From Planctomycetota bacterium (GTDB lineage: Bacteria; Planctomycetota; Phycisphaerae; Sedimentisphaerales; SM23-30), in NCBI GenBank assembly GCA_029573975.1, contig JAKQBU010000404.1, forward strand, positions 1 through 11,299: 11,299 nt of DNA, given 5' to 3'. Position 1 is the stretch's first letter. Each line of letters begins with the position of its first letter. Position numbers and translations under genes: made by a program. The notes beneath the pieces were generated by a model. That model had not been told where the DNA came from and made no database searches. It worked only from the letters and a program-made list of their open reading frames with translations. Of the stretch, positions 1 to 7,729 are shown one piece after another.

Positions 1-1236
1 CCCAGCTACTGGTCCTTTATCAGCCGGCTCCGGCAGGACTGGGGCGTCAACCGGACGGTCGAGAATTTCGGGTTTGCCGCGACTTCTCTGGATGAGTCAT
101 GCAGCGACGAGGCCATGCGCACCTTCTTCCAGCGCCGGGGCATCCGGATCACCATTCCCGGGTTATGGTGGGGACAGATGTATGGCTTCACCGGTACGCC
201 GCAGGAGCAGGTGAAGATATTACGCAAAGACCCGTTGCGTATCAAAAAGGTCTGTCCCGATATGCGGGTGCTTTGCAAGATTCAGCCGCTGCTCTCCGCC
301 GCCTGTCCGGAAAATCAGGACCCTTACCAGGATTCGCAGATTATCCAGGAAAACGGCCGGCCGATGACCTTTCCCTGTGATCCGCGGGACCCCTGTTACG
401 GCGATGTGCCCCCGGGCTGGATTCGATATCGTCATGTGCCGGTTATCGGCAACTCGTGGTATAAGCAGCTCGAAGTGTGGATTCATCTGTCTATGACCGA
501 AGGCGGATTCGACGGTATCTATTTTGACACCTTTTCCTACGCCGCCGGTTTTTACGGGCGTTATACCTACGACCGCTGGGATGGCCATACGGTGGACATC
601 GATCCTCAAACCGGTGAAGTGGCGCGGAAGTACGCGGACCTGGCGCTGATTTCCGAACCGGCCCGGATCGCGCTGATTGAGCTGGTCCGCAAATACGGCG
701 GTGAAGTCCTGGCCAACGATCCGCCGCAGACGGAAGGACTGACGCGCATCAATGCCCTGCGCTGCAACGAAACGACGAACCATCAGGGCTATGCCCAGAT
801 GCACCTTTCCACCCTGACGCCGCTGGGGCATAGCGAGTGCTATACGTCCAATGAACGCCGCAATAAAAGGGGCTGGAAAACCGAGGCGGACCGCATGGAT
901 GACATTCGCGACAAACTTTCGGCCGGCTGTCTCTATTCCTATTATTACGCCGGTCCCGAGCTTACCCAGGAGATCGTTACCCGCTGGATGTTCCCGATTA
1001 CCCCTGTGGCAATCGGCCCCGGTTGGGTGATTGGCCGGGAACGAACGGTGACGATGGTCTCCGGGGAATACGGCTGGGGTCCGGATACCGTGGCCGAGAC
1101 CCTGCTGTTCGACGAAAACGGGCACCGGATTCAATCCCCGCCGCCGGATGCAATTCAACCCCTGCCAGAGGGGGTAAAGATACAAATTCCCGAAGGCGGC
1201 ATGGGGGTTCTCATCCGAAAGCCGCAGCAAGAATGA
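1..1236 (+). CDS. TIM-barrel glycoside hydrolase-like protein, 5' end missing
   Basis: The frame is open from base 1 to the TGA at 1234-1236 (411 codons). The reading is already protein-like before the first in-frame ATG at 115, so the true start lies left of the window. Visible features suggest a (beta/alpha)8 sugar-active enzyme: a strand-like FDGIYFDT (residues 170-177), with Asp171 and Asp176 at the end of a hydrophobic strand as in many retaining glycosidases; a later strand EVLANDPP (about 235-242); several aromatic clusters (PGLWWGQMYGF, SYYYAGPEL); and a short C-terminal beta region (about residues 345-411) of the kind that follows catalytic barrels in clan GH-D-like enzymes. I cannot place it in a numbered GH family; uncharacterised barrel families such as DUF6259 are possible. 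No signal peptide can be judged. It converges with the downstream lipoprotein gene, 27 bases away. The catalytic role is inferred; substrate unknown. Confidence 0.75.
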   Translation, partial: PSYWSFISRLRQDWGVNRTVENFGFAATSLDESCSDEAMRTFFQRRGIRITIPGLWWGQMYGFTGTPQEQVKILRKDPLRIKKVCPDMRVLCKIQPLLSAACPENQDPYQDSQIIQENGRPMTFPCDPRDPCYGDVPPGWIRYRHVPVIGNSWYKQLEVWIHLSMTEGGFDGIYFDTFSYAAGFYGRYTYDRWDGHTVDIDPQTGEVARKYADLALISEPARIALIELVRKYGGEVLANDPPQTEGLTRINALRCNETTNHQGYAQMHLSTLTPLGHSECYTSNERRNKRGWKTEADRMDDIRDKLSAGCLYSYYYAGPELTQEIVTRWMFPITPVAIGPGWVIGRERTVTMVSGEYGWGPDTVAETLLFDENGHRIQSPPPDAIQPLPEGVKIQIPEGGMGVLIRKPQQE

Positions 1237-1263
1237 GAATCGTAAGAAGCGATCCGCGGGAAT

Positions 1264-2784
1264 TTACGGAACGGCATTCACGGACGGCTTGACTTCGAAA
1301 TCATATTTGGCCGGCCGGGCGATTTTCTGTGCGATTTTGTCTTCTATGGTCACCACGAGCTGATAGTTTCCCGGTTCCAGGCTGGGAATATTCATGGAGC
1401 CGCGCAGGAAAAAGTCCTGGCGCGGGCTGTTGGAGGGGACATCCTGGATATCGTCTTCTTCCTGTTTGAGAATTTTGTAATTGTGGGATATGTCATACAG
1501 GACCATCTTGCAGTGCAGTTTGGAGAGGTATTTCCCATCGGCATTGACTTCGCTCTTGAAGTTTTGCAGCTCGCAATACACCTGTACGGTTCGGGACCGG
1601 CCGGTTTCCAGTTCCGCCCGGGGAAAGGTTTCAAAACGTCCGAAGCCTTTGACCGTGTCGGGTTTGCAGATTTCCAGCCGGCTGATCCTCAGATCCGCCT
1701 TGTCCGCCAGTTGCAAGGACAGGTTGTTCACCGCTTCCAGGGCCTGATTGGCACGGACGGGATCCCGGTCTTTTTCGGTGAGGGTTTTGGCGGATAGGTG
1801 AAGGGCCTGCGTCAAAGCCAGCGATTGGGCCTGCTGATCGGCGGGCAGTTCCGGCAGCAACTGCAGGGCTTTGTCCTCCTGGCCATAGGCCAGATACAGG
1901 CAGCGCAGGGCGACCTGGGCCTGGAGGTCATCGGGATTCCGGGCGATATGTTTTTCCAGTTCCTGGATGGTGTCGTCAATCCGATAGGATAGGTTCTGGT
2001 TTTGGGGCCGCTGGGCCACCGCCGGCTGCACCAGATCCGCGGATAGCGGCGTCTGGGAGGATTTGCGGATATTCAAGGCCGGCGTTACGGAATCGTTGGC
2101 GGAGAGATTGGCGGCGAGCCGGATATTTTCACCGGTGGGCTGGTCCGGTAGGGGAGGAGCGATCGGTATCTGCTTTTCTTCCGGAACCAAAGAGGGATGG
2201 GGGGAGGAATCCGGCTGGGCCGGGTCCTGCGGATTCGATACCGTCGCCGGATCGGCCGTTGGAGGAACAGCGATATTCTGGCTGTCAGCCGGTTCGGATA
2301 TTTCCTGGATGGTGACATGGCTGATGCGGGGAGGATCGGGCGGCAGCGGCTGACCGGGTGAATCCGAAGCGGTTCGTTTTACCAGGGGGTTATTTTGAGT
2401 ATCATCCGGCGGATTGGCGGCAGCGGGACCGGTATGGGAATTTTGAGGGGGCTGGCTGACCGCGAGTGCATTCTGCTGCGCCTGTCCGGATTCGGGGGCC
2501 GATTCCTGGGAACCGGTCTGCGGATCGCCGGCGATGGCGTTATTGGCTGGAGAAGAGTTGTCCGGATTGGGATGATTTTCGTAGCGGTCTTCCCACTTGA
2601 CGGAGGGGACCTGGCGCTGGGAGGCGTCGATAATCATCGGCTGGGACATGTAATCGCTCAGGGAAGAACAGCCCGCCAGCCAGACGGCGGCCAGCGGCAA
2701 TACCAGATGCGGAAACAGAGAAACAGGGGTAAAATTCATTCGGGCAAAAATTGTGCCCAAGATTTTTACGGTATGATTTTTCAT
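1264..2784 (-). CDS. Proline-rich lipoprotein with short helical repeat region and C-terminal beta domain
   Basis: This 506-residue protein is probably exported and lipid-anchored. A hydrophobic segment ends in the lipobox LAGC with Cys39, followed by Ser-Ser; there is no Asp at +2, so outer-membrane delivery is plausible. Residues about 70-262 are a low-complexity linker rich in Pro, Gln, Asn, Ser and Asp. Residues about 265-360 are helical and TPR-like (IQELEKHIARNPDDLQAQVALR). Residues about 365-498 look like an all-beta domain ending in a strand pair (PGNYQLVVTIEDK, KYDFEV). The ATG at 2784 is chosen because GGAGG lies 6 bases upstream. An inner ATG at codon 16 would give a more usual lipoprotein signal length (Cys at 24) but has no ribosome site. 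The gene starts 35 bases after holA and is probably cotranscribed with it. It is not recognisable as LptE, the lipoprotein often found near holA. Function unknown; an envelope scaffold or binding role is a guess. Confidence 0.8.
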   Translation of the reverse strand: MKNHTVKILGTIFARMNFTPVSLFPHLVLPLAAVWLAGCSSLSDYMSQPMIIDASQRQVPSVKWEDRYENHPNPDNSSPANNAIAGDPQTGSQESAPESGQAQQNALAVSQPPQNSHTGPAAANPPDDTQNNPLVKRTASDSPGQPLPPDPPRISHVTIQEISEPADSQNIAVPPTADPATVSNPQDPAQPDSSPHPSLVPEEKQIPIAPPLPDQPTGENIRLAANLSANDSVTPALNIRKSSQTPLSADLVQPAVAQRPQNQNLSYRIDDTIQELEKHIARNPDDLQAQVALRCLYLAYGQEDKALQLLPELPADQQAQSLALTQALHLSAKTLTEKDRDPVRANQALEAVNNLSLQLADKADLRISRLEICKPDTVKGFGRFETFPRAELETGRSRTVQVYCELQNFKSEVNADGKYLSKLHCKMVLYDISHNYKILKQEEDDIQDVPSNSPRQDFFLRGSMNIPSLEPGNYQLVVTIEDKIAQKIARPAKYDFEVKPSVNAVP

Positions 2785-2790
2785 GTTAAG

Positions 2791-2795
2791 CCTCC
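2791..2795 (-). promoter_or_regulatory. Ribosome binding site GGAGG of the lipoprotein gene
   Basis: GGAGG on the - strand sits 6 bases before the ATG at 2784. It is the strongest Shine-Dalgarno match in the window and fixes the start of the lipoprotein over the inner methionine at codon 16. Confidence 0.7.
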
Positions 2796-2819
2796 ATGCT
2801 TCTTTTTCGTACCGCCGGA

Positions 2820-3839
2820 TTATACCGCCCGGCGTTTTCCGGTACTAAATTGCACCATCAATTTTTCCAGGCCGGTCCGGACGGATCCAGCCCCGGTCTT
2901 GCTGGCCTGGTCGATTCGCATCAACTGCTCCAATATACTGCCGAGCTGTTCGATTTTCAATTTTTTTACCTGCTGCATAAACTGCTCCTGATTGGCCCAG
3001 ATGCGCGACTGGCGGATGATTTCTCCCTCCGACAATTTCTTGTCCAGCAGAATTCGGGCCTGATAGAGCCGGCGGAAATGCCAGGCGAAGGCGCCGACCG
3101 CGGTATATTGGGCGTCGCGATCCTGGTTTAACATATGGTTCAGCAGCGACAGGGCCTCCGCCGTTTTCCCCGCCGTCAGGGCGTCTATGACATGAAAGAC
3201 ATTGTACAGGCGGTTATGTCCGACTACGGCCTGGACCTCGTTCAGGGTGATTTCCGTTTTAGGTTTGTCAGGCCCGGCCAGATAGGCGGCAATTTTATCG
3301 ACTTCGCAGCATAATATTCCCGAATCATCGCCTGCCAGTTCCCGCAGCAGTTCCGCCGCCTCCTGGTTGAGTTTTAAGCCATGCTGCTCTTTGGCGTAGG
3401 TCATCAGATACCGGGCCAGCTCTTTGGGCTTGATAGGCTCGCAGGAGATCACCTGCCCGATTTTCGCGGCGATTTTGGCCAGGCGGGTGGTAGCCGGAAA
3501 ACTTTCAGGCAGGAGGATCAGAACGCCGGTGGAACTGGGTGCTTCCAGATAGGCTTCCAGCATCTGGCGATATTTGGTAATGAAGGAATCCGCGTCTTTA
3601 ATCATCACCAGCCGGCAGGGTGATAAAAACGGCAGGGTCCGCAGCTCATCAAGCACATCGGCCAGTTCGATATTGTTACCCTCCAGCCGGCTCAGGGAAA
3701 GCTGCGGGTCGGCATCGGCCAGCACCTGCCGGGCTACGGCATCGGCGGAATCGGTTACACGGCGCCGGTCTTTTCCATAAATGACATAGATCGGACAGCG
3801 GGTCGTATCGTTTTTTGCGGCTTTTGCTTTCGCAGCCAT
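2820..3839 (-). CDS. holA: DNA polymerase III subunit delta
   Basis: Delta is the clamp-loader subunit that opens the beta sliding clamp during DNA replication in the cytoplasm. The 339-residue length is typical of the family. The N-terminal region has the family pattern: a first strand PIYVIYGKD without a working P-loop (residues about 17-25), then LDELRTLPFLSPCRLVMIKD, the strand-turn segment found in delta subunits, then GVLILLPESFPATTRLAK. Domain II follows (about 140-215) with KPKELARYLMTYAKEQ, GILCCEVDKIAAYL and the motif VQAVVGHNR. The C-terminal collar domain begins at NVFHVIDALTAGKTAEALSLL and ends near residue 330. The start at 3839 begins a lysine-alanine-rich lead and has only a weak ribosome site (AGATGGAAC). 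The gene lies between two secreted proteins, 80 bases after the TPR gene and 35 before the lipoprotein gene. A promoter candidate in the 80-base gap suggests independent expression. Identification is from family pattern rather than a search, but is firm. Confidence 0.93.
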   Translation of the reverse strand: MAAKAKAAKNDTTRCPIYVIYGKDRRRVTDSADAVARQVLADADPQLSLSRLEGNNIELADVLDELRTLPFLSPCRLVMIKDADSFITKYRQMLEAYLEAPSSTGVLILLPESFPATTRLAKIAAKIGQVISCEPIKPKELARYLMTYAKEQHGLKLNQEAAELLRELAGDDSGILCCEVDKIAAYLAGPDKPKTEITLNEVQAVVGHNRLYNVFHVIDALTAGKTAEALSLLNHMLNQDRDAQYTAVGAFAWHFRRLYQARILLDKKLSEGEIIRQSRIWANQEQFMQQVKKLKIEQLGSILEQLMRIDQASKTGAGSVRTGLEKLMVQFSTGKRRAV

Positions 3840-3888
3840 AGTTCCATCTTACCTGTAAAACCGAAAGGACGATTTTCTTCAGAATGGA

Positions 3889-3916
3889 ATTGTAGGGAAA
3901 TCCTGGAATTTTTCAA
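3889..3916 (-). promoter_or_regulatory. Sigma70-like promoter candidate for holA and the lipoprotein gene
   Basis: On the - strand TTGAAA (3916-3911) and TACAAT (3894-3889) each match the sigma70 consensus at five of six bases, with a 16-base spacer. The pair lies directly after the TPR gene's stop codon (3922-3920). A start near 3882 would give a leader of about 43 bases before the holA ATG. This is the best promoter match I found in the window. Confidence 0.5.
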
Positions 3917-3919
3917 GCG

Positions 3920-5071
3920 TTAAGGCTGATATTGTTTGATTCTTTCCTGAGCGAGCCGGGCGATATTCGCATCGCCCTGGGCCGCCTGCTGCCAGCTATT
4001 GACGGCCAGGGAAACATTGCCAAGCTGCTGGGAGGCATCGCCGTATAATAACCAGGCCTGCCAGTCGCGCCGGTCCTGTTCCAGCAGGCGGGTCAGCGTT
4101 TTTTGAGCGTTTTGATGCTGTTTCAGGGCAATCTGGGTTTGGGCCAGACCGAACAGGGCGGAACCGCGGGCCGGTTCCTCCTTCAGGCAGATCTGATATT
4201 GATATAAGGCTTCCTCAAAGCGGCACATTTTAAAGAGGGCGTTGGCCAGATTGGTCCGGCAGTTCAGGCTCTGCGGATTATTTTCCAGAGATTCCTGAAA
4301 CGCCTCGATCGCCTTTGGCCATTCCATCTGCTGGCAGTACATCATTCCCCGGGAAAAACACTGGCTGGCCCGTTCGAGCCTTTTGGATTCCGGAAGTTTC
4401 GGTTTCGGCTGGAATGGAGCACCGGACAGATCCGAATGCTCCTGGTTCCCCAGCGGCTCTTTTTCCTGAGCATCCTCTTTCTGGGAATCTTTCACCTTCT
4501 CCGGAGTTTTGCTAACCGGTACTGCGGGTCGTGTCTCAGGTAAAACAGGGGTAGCGGGCATGGTATCTTGCGTCGGCTGTCCAGCCGCCAGATGAATTTT
4601 CCCGGAATAATCGACGAAAACGGTCAGATGGGCAGGTAAATCATCCGGCAGCATATGGGAAGAAATATCATCATGATTCTGGTTGGTCTGGCAGGATTTC
4701 CGGCCCCAGCGGTCCACCGCCACCACCAGAAAACGATAAATACCCTCTGCCGGTGCCGTGAATGTGACAGGGCTGGTTCGATCCTGGTCATAATCATAGA
4801 ACTGCCACCTGCCGCTCAGGCCGCGGGCGTACCACAATTCAATACGTTCTAAGTCATTGATATTGAAAGAATTAATTTCATACCCGATCTTCATGCTTGG
4901 GGTATGAATAACTGGCCAATCCGGATTCAATTCAACCGGTGATGTAGTGTTTGCCTCCGGATTTTCGGAAAGAATCATGCTCTCCTGGCAGTTGCCGCAG
5001 CGGACCAGTAAAATCAGAGCCGCCCAGCACCAGACCGTTAAAGATACCAAGTGTTTTCGGCTGCTATTCAT
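3920..5071 (-). CDS. Secreted TPR protein with N-terminal beta-sandwich-like domain
   Basis: The 383-residue protein starts with a short basic stretch and a hydrophobic segment (VSLTVWCWAALILLV), so it is exported or membrane-anchored. The following LVRC is not a valid lipobox, because Arg precedes the Cys. Residues about 50-150 look like an Ig/fibronectin-type beta domain (ERIELWYARGLSGRWQFYDYD, then GIYRFLVVAVDRWGRKS). A Pro/Lys/Glu-rich linker covers about 165-230. Four TPR units fill about 232-370, each with the helix-pair signature; examples are MEWPKAIEAFQESLENNP, CRFEEALYQYQICLKEEP and NVSLAVNSWQQAAQ. The ATG at 5071 is preferred over the in-frame TTG at 5101: it follows a purine-rich GAGAAGAAACG and puts the signal segment close to the N-terminus. 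It is upstream of holA in the same direction. A protein-interaction or envelope-assembly role fits TPRs but is inferred; the partner is unknown. Confidence 0.82.
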   Translation of the reverse strand: MNSSRKHLVSLTVWCWAALILLVRCGNCQESMILSENPEANTTSPVELNPDWPVIHTPSMKIGYEINSFNINDLERIELWYARGLSGRWQFYDYDQDRTSPVTFTAPAEGIYRFLVVAVDRWGRKSCQTNQNHDDISSHMLPDDLPAHLTVFVDYSGKIHLAAGQPTQDTMPATPVLPETRPAVPVSKTPEKVKDSQKEDAQEKEPLGNQEHSDLSGAPFQPKPKLPESKRLERASQCFSRGMMYCQQMEWPKAIEAFQESLENNPQSLNCRTNLANALFKMCRFEEALYQYQICLKEEPARGSALFGLAQTQIALKQHQNAQKTLTRLLEQDRRDWQAWLLYGDASQQLGNVSLAVNSWQQAAQGDANIARLAQERIKQYQP

Positions 5072-5135
5072 CGTTTCTTCTCGTGCCAATAAAAGACTCA
5101 AGAAAATAAAGCAACAATCCCCTCTCTATAAAATC

Positions 5136-5153
5136 ACTTATCGGACTTATCGG
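5136..5153 (-). repeat. Perfect tandem 9-base repeat upstream of the TPR gene
   Basis: CCGATAAGT occurs twice head to tail on the - strand (two abutting ACTTATCGG copies on the + strand, 5136-5144 and 5145-5153). It lies 65 bases before the TPR gene start, inside the AT-rich spacer. The position suits a regulator-binding direct repeat, but no known operator is recognised. Confidence 0.45.
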
Positions 5154-5171
5154 CCAAGGCGGTACAGTTGC

Positions 5172-5199
5172 TTTAAAATAGCTCGAAAATACTGATCAA
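5172..5199 (-). promoter_or_regulatory. Weak promoter candidate for the TPR gene run
   Basis: TTGATC (5199-5194) and TTTAAA (5177-5172) on the - strand are 16 bases apart and each match the sigma70 consensus at four of six bases. The surrounding spacer (5072-5299) is strikingly AT-rich compared with the genes on both sides, which fits a promoter region. A start near 5165 would place the tandem repeat at 5136-5153 just downstream of initiation. The rest of this spacer shows no gene and no convincing terminator for the beta-helix gene that ends at 5300. Confidence 0.25.
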
Positions 5200-5299
5200 T
5201 AGCCCATGCGGTGATGAAAATGATTTTGATTTTTACATAAGTTATTTATTTTCAATATATTAAGATTTAGCTAGAAAAAAGTATAGCCTGTATCTCGGA

Positions 5300-7645
5300 T
5301 CAGTTGACCCGGGTGTAAACCATCCACAAAACCTGGGGATTCGGGGCTGATTTGATGGTCAGCCCCTCCTCCAGAAGCTGCCGGCCGGTCATTGGTTTTC
5401 CAACTTCCAGCGGAGTCGGTCGGACATCGGAAAGGATGGGCAGGTCTTCCAGAGTACCCAGGTAAATGGTAAAGAGATTCTGGTCGCAGGTGCCGAAAAA
5501 AGTCCCCTCATAAAAGCTGCGGTCCGCTTTGGCCAGCCTGCCGGCATACCCTTTGATTTCATAGGACGCCTCGGCCTCCAGACCCCTCAGCTTCACCGCC
5601 AGCGAATCCGGTACATTTTCCGTATGCTGAAAAATTTGCACTACGCCCCGGCCTTGCTGGGGCAGGTCAAACTGATAGGCAGACCAGGCCGGCTGGGCGG
5701 CGGCATCCGTTAACGGCTGGAAGGTGCAGGGATTGGGCTGCTGCTTCAGGAGCGACTGCTGGTAAGCAGGCTCCAGCCCGGCACAGGCCGCCATTGCCTC
5801 GATGAATTCCCGGGGAGGCGTTCCTTCCTTCTGAAAGAGATTGTCAATCCATATGTTCCGGCTCTTGGTGGAGTTGAACAGCAGCGGCCCCCCGGCGTTG
5901 CGAAACACAACATTATTCACATACTGGCAGCCGGTGTTGCTGCCGTCCAGATAGAGGCCGTGACAGGCTATCGTATCGTGGATGCCGCTGGCGACTTCGC
6001 CGCGGCCGTAGGGATTCCACTGGGTATCATGAATCAGATTGCCGCGCACCAGCGTGCCGCGGTCATAATTGGCAAAGGTAATATACAAGCCCGCCCCATC
6101 GACCGTTGTCTTCATGGCATTGTAGATATGGTTGTACTCGATGACATTGTTTTTGGCGAACGGTACCGCCGGGTCCTGACTGCCGGCGGCGGCGATGCCG
6201 AAATAGGCGGTATCGTGGACCAGATTGTGGGCCACGACAGCGTCCTGGGCCAGATACAGGCAGATTCCGGAGCCGCCGTAGTAGTCCGTGCCGCAGTGGT
6301 GGATGTAGTTGTTGGCAATGCGATAGCCGCGATAGGCGTCCGGCGCGGGCGGGGGGGCGGCATACAGGTAGTTGCCGGCCACGTTACAGCCGCCGGCTCC
6401 AATCCCACCGCCGCCCAGGTCATACAGCTCGTTTCCCTCAATGCGGATATCGCCGGTCCCATCACGTACACACAAACCCATCGCCCCCACATGGGCAATA
6501 GCACCATCGGTAAAGCTGCATGATTTGGCATTTCCGATTTCCAGAGCTGCTTCGATAAACCGATGCCCCGGCTGCTCCTTGCTGCCGGTAGCGACATTGC
6601 AGCTAAACAGGCCGTTGTAGCCCCAGGGCGGCAGCGGCCAATCGACATATTCCAGGGCGATCCCCCGGAAATGCAGGTTTTCCATAGGCCGCTCGGAGGT
6701 TCCCACAATGCTCACTAAGGTATTTTGGACCACCGGGGCCACGACCTCATCCTGCCGCAGGTCTTCACCGGACCGGGGCCAGTACGACAGAACCCCGCTG
6801 GTCCGGTCCAGATACCACTCGCCCGGCTGATCCAGCAGTTCGAGGGCATTCTCCAGATAACAGGCCTTGCCCTCGGTGGGGGAACTAAGATACCAGTCGT
6901 TGCCAAAGCATTTTGGATTCCACTTGTGCGGCGGGGCGACGGTGAGCGTCTGCTGCGTTTCATCGACCGCCTGCAAGCGTTTGCGGCCCCCTTCGTTATT
7001 ATAGATGCAGATGATCTCCACCTCGCTCGGATTCGTGCAGGCGGGGATCGGATGATTGACGGTAACGGTAAAAGGCTGGTCTTCCTGCTCGCTGATAGTG
7101 GAAGTCTTGATAATCCACCAGGGGACTTTATCATCCGCGTTGGGAGTGCGGGCGCGAATAGCCCGCCGGCCGTTGACAAACAATTGCCGGAAATACCAGC
7201 GCCCGGCTTTCACTTCCGGCAGTTCCGTACTCCAGATTTCCCCCGCCCCTTTCTTCCAGCCGGTGATCTTTTGTCCCCCGCTGAGCACCGCCTTTTCGCC
7301 GGGAAAGGCGGCATAGGTAATCGAATATTGCTCCGTACCGGAATCCTCCAGCCCGAAGGTTACGCCTTCCTTCAGGGTATAAACGCCCCCGCCCAGCAGG
7401 ACCGTAACCGGATGATCAAAACCGGCAGCTTTCCGCTGGCGGACCGCATCCCGGGCGCGGGTGAGCGTGGCGAACGGGCCGTCGGTTTCGGATTCATTAG
7501 GCCGGGCAAGTTTGCCGGACCATGTGTCATTGCCGCCGGGCGCCACGTAAAAGTCCGCTGCCGGTGTCTGGGCCCCAACCAGCGAACCCACAGCCAGCAT
7601 CATCACAAAAACCGATAAAAGGACAGAAATAAATCGCGCCTGCAT
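5300..7645 (-). CDS. Secreted right-handed parallel beta-helix protein (GH141-like) with GH36-type C-terminal domain
   Basis: The 781-residue protein is probably a polysaccharide-active enzyme acting outside the cytoplasm. A signal peptide (hydrophobic SVLLSVFVMMLAVGSLVGAQ) is followed by DFYVAPGGNDTWSGKLA and GPFATLTRARDAVR, the opening typical of GH141-like beta-helix proteins. Residues about 320-605 contain beta-helix coils with repeated hydrophobic/Asn patterns such as GNELYDLGGGGIG, NNYIHHCG, HNLVHDTAYFGI, YNHIYNAM, GNLIHDTQ and NNVVFRN. Residues about 652-781 form a separate domain matching the C-terminus of the neighbouring GH36 enzyme. The start at 7645 is preferred over an in-frame ATG at 7714: GGAG lies 5 bases upstream, the signal peptide then begins at once, and the longer start would add 23 polar residues with no ribosome site. 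It follows the GH36 gene by 84 bases with no terminator seen. GH141 includes alpha-L-fucosidase and xylanase activities, but active-site residues cannot be assigned here, so the substrate is open. Confidence 0.82.
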   Translation of the reverse strand: MQARFISVLLSVFVMMLAVGSLVGAQTPAADFYVAPGGNDTWSGKLARPNESETDGPFATLTRARDAVRQRKAAGFDHPVTVLLGGGVYTLKEGVTFGLEDSGTEQYSITYAAFPGEKAVLSGGQKITGWKKGAGEIWSTELPEVKAGRWYFRQLFVNGRRAIRARTPNADDKVPWWIIKTSTISEQEDQPFTVTVNHPIPACTNPSEVEIICIYNNEGGRKRLQAVDETQQTLTVAPPHKWNPKCFGNDWYLSSPTEGKACYLENALELLDQPGEWYLDRTSGVLSYWPRSGEDLRQDEVVAPVVQNTLVSIVGTSERPMENLHFRGIALEYVDWPLPPWGYNGLFSCNVATGSKEQPGHRFIEAALEIGNAKSCSFTDGAIAHVGAMGLCVRDGTGDIRIEGNELYDLGGGGIGAGGCNVAGNYLYAAPPPAPDAYRGYRIANNYIHHCGTDYYGGSGICLYLAQDAVVAHNLVHDTAYFGIAAAGSQDPAVPFAKNNVIEYNHIYNAMKTTVDGAGLYITFANYDRGTLVRGNLIHDTQWNPYGRGEVASGIHDTIACHGLYLDGSNTGCQYVNNVVFRNAGGPLLFNSTKSRNIWIDNLFQKEGTPPREFIEAMAACAGLEPAYQQSLLKQQPNPCTFQPLTDAAAQPAWSAYQFDLPQQGRGVVQIFQHTENVPDSLAVKLRGLEAEASYEIKGYAGRLAKADRSFYEGTFFGTCDQNLFTIYLGTLEDLPILSDVRPTPLEVGKPMTGRQLLEEGLTIKSAPNPQVLWMVYTRVN

Positions 7646-7650
7646 GGTAA

Positions 7651-7654
7651 CTCC
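7651..7654 (-). promoter_or_regulatory. Ribosome binding site GGAG deciding the beta-helix gene start
   Basis: GGAG on the - strand lies 5 bases before the ATG at 7645. The alternative ATG at 7714 is preceded by AATCGTTAG, which has no Shine-Dalgarno match. Confidence 0.6.
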
Positions 7655-7729
7655 GATCGTACTTTTTCCAAGGGCAGGTTTCGGTCCTGCTTTGAATTGA
7701 TCCGATGGTTTCATCTAACGATTACAAAT

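Noticed and set aside
220..1230. Open frame of 336 codons on the - strand opposite the TIM-barrel gene
   Set aside because: Its translation is rich in Arg, Gly and His with no domain pattern, while the + strand reading gives a coherent enzyme-like protein with continuous coding from base 1.
1237..1263. Bidirectional terminator between the two convergent genes
   Set aside because: Only a 4-base stem (ATCG/CGAT) is present, with no T-tract on either strand.
5072..5101. TTG start at 5101 for the TPR protein
   Set aside because: It has no Shine-Dalgarno sequence and adds ten residues before a normal signal segment; the ATG at 5071 is better placed.
6410..6440. Gly-rich stretch in the beta-helix protein as a sign of a frameshift or repeat expansion
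   Set aside because: The frame stays open and Asn/Gly-rich turns of this kind are normal between beta-helix coils.
6725..7618. Open frame of 297 codons on the + strand inside the beta-helix gene
   Set aside because: It is a shadow of a GC-rich gene. The - strand frame has a signal peptide, beta-helix coils and a ribosome site; this one has none of these.
7646..7714. Longer N-terminus for the beta-helix protein starting at 7714
   Set aside because: It has no ribosome site and adds 23 polar residues in front of a good signal peptide. The ATG at 7645 has GGAG at the right distance.
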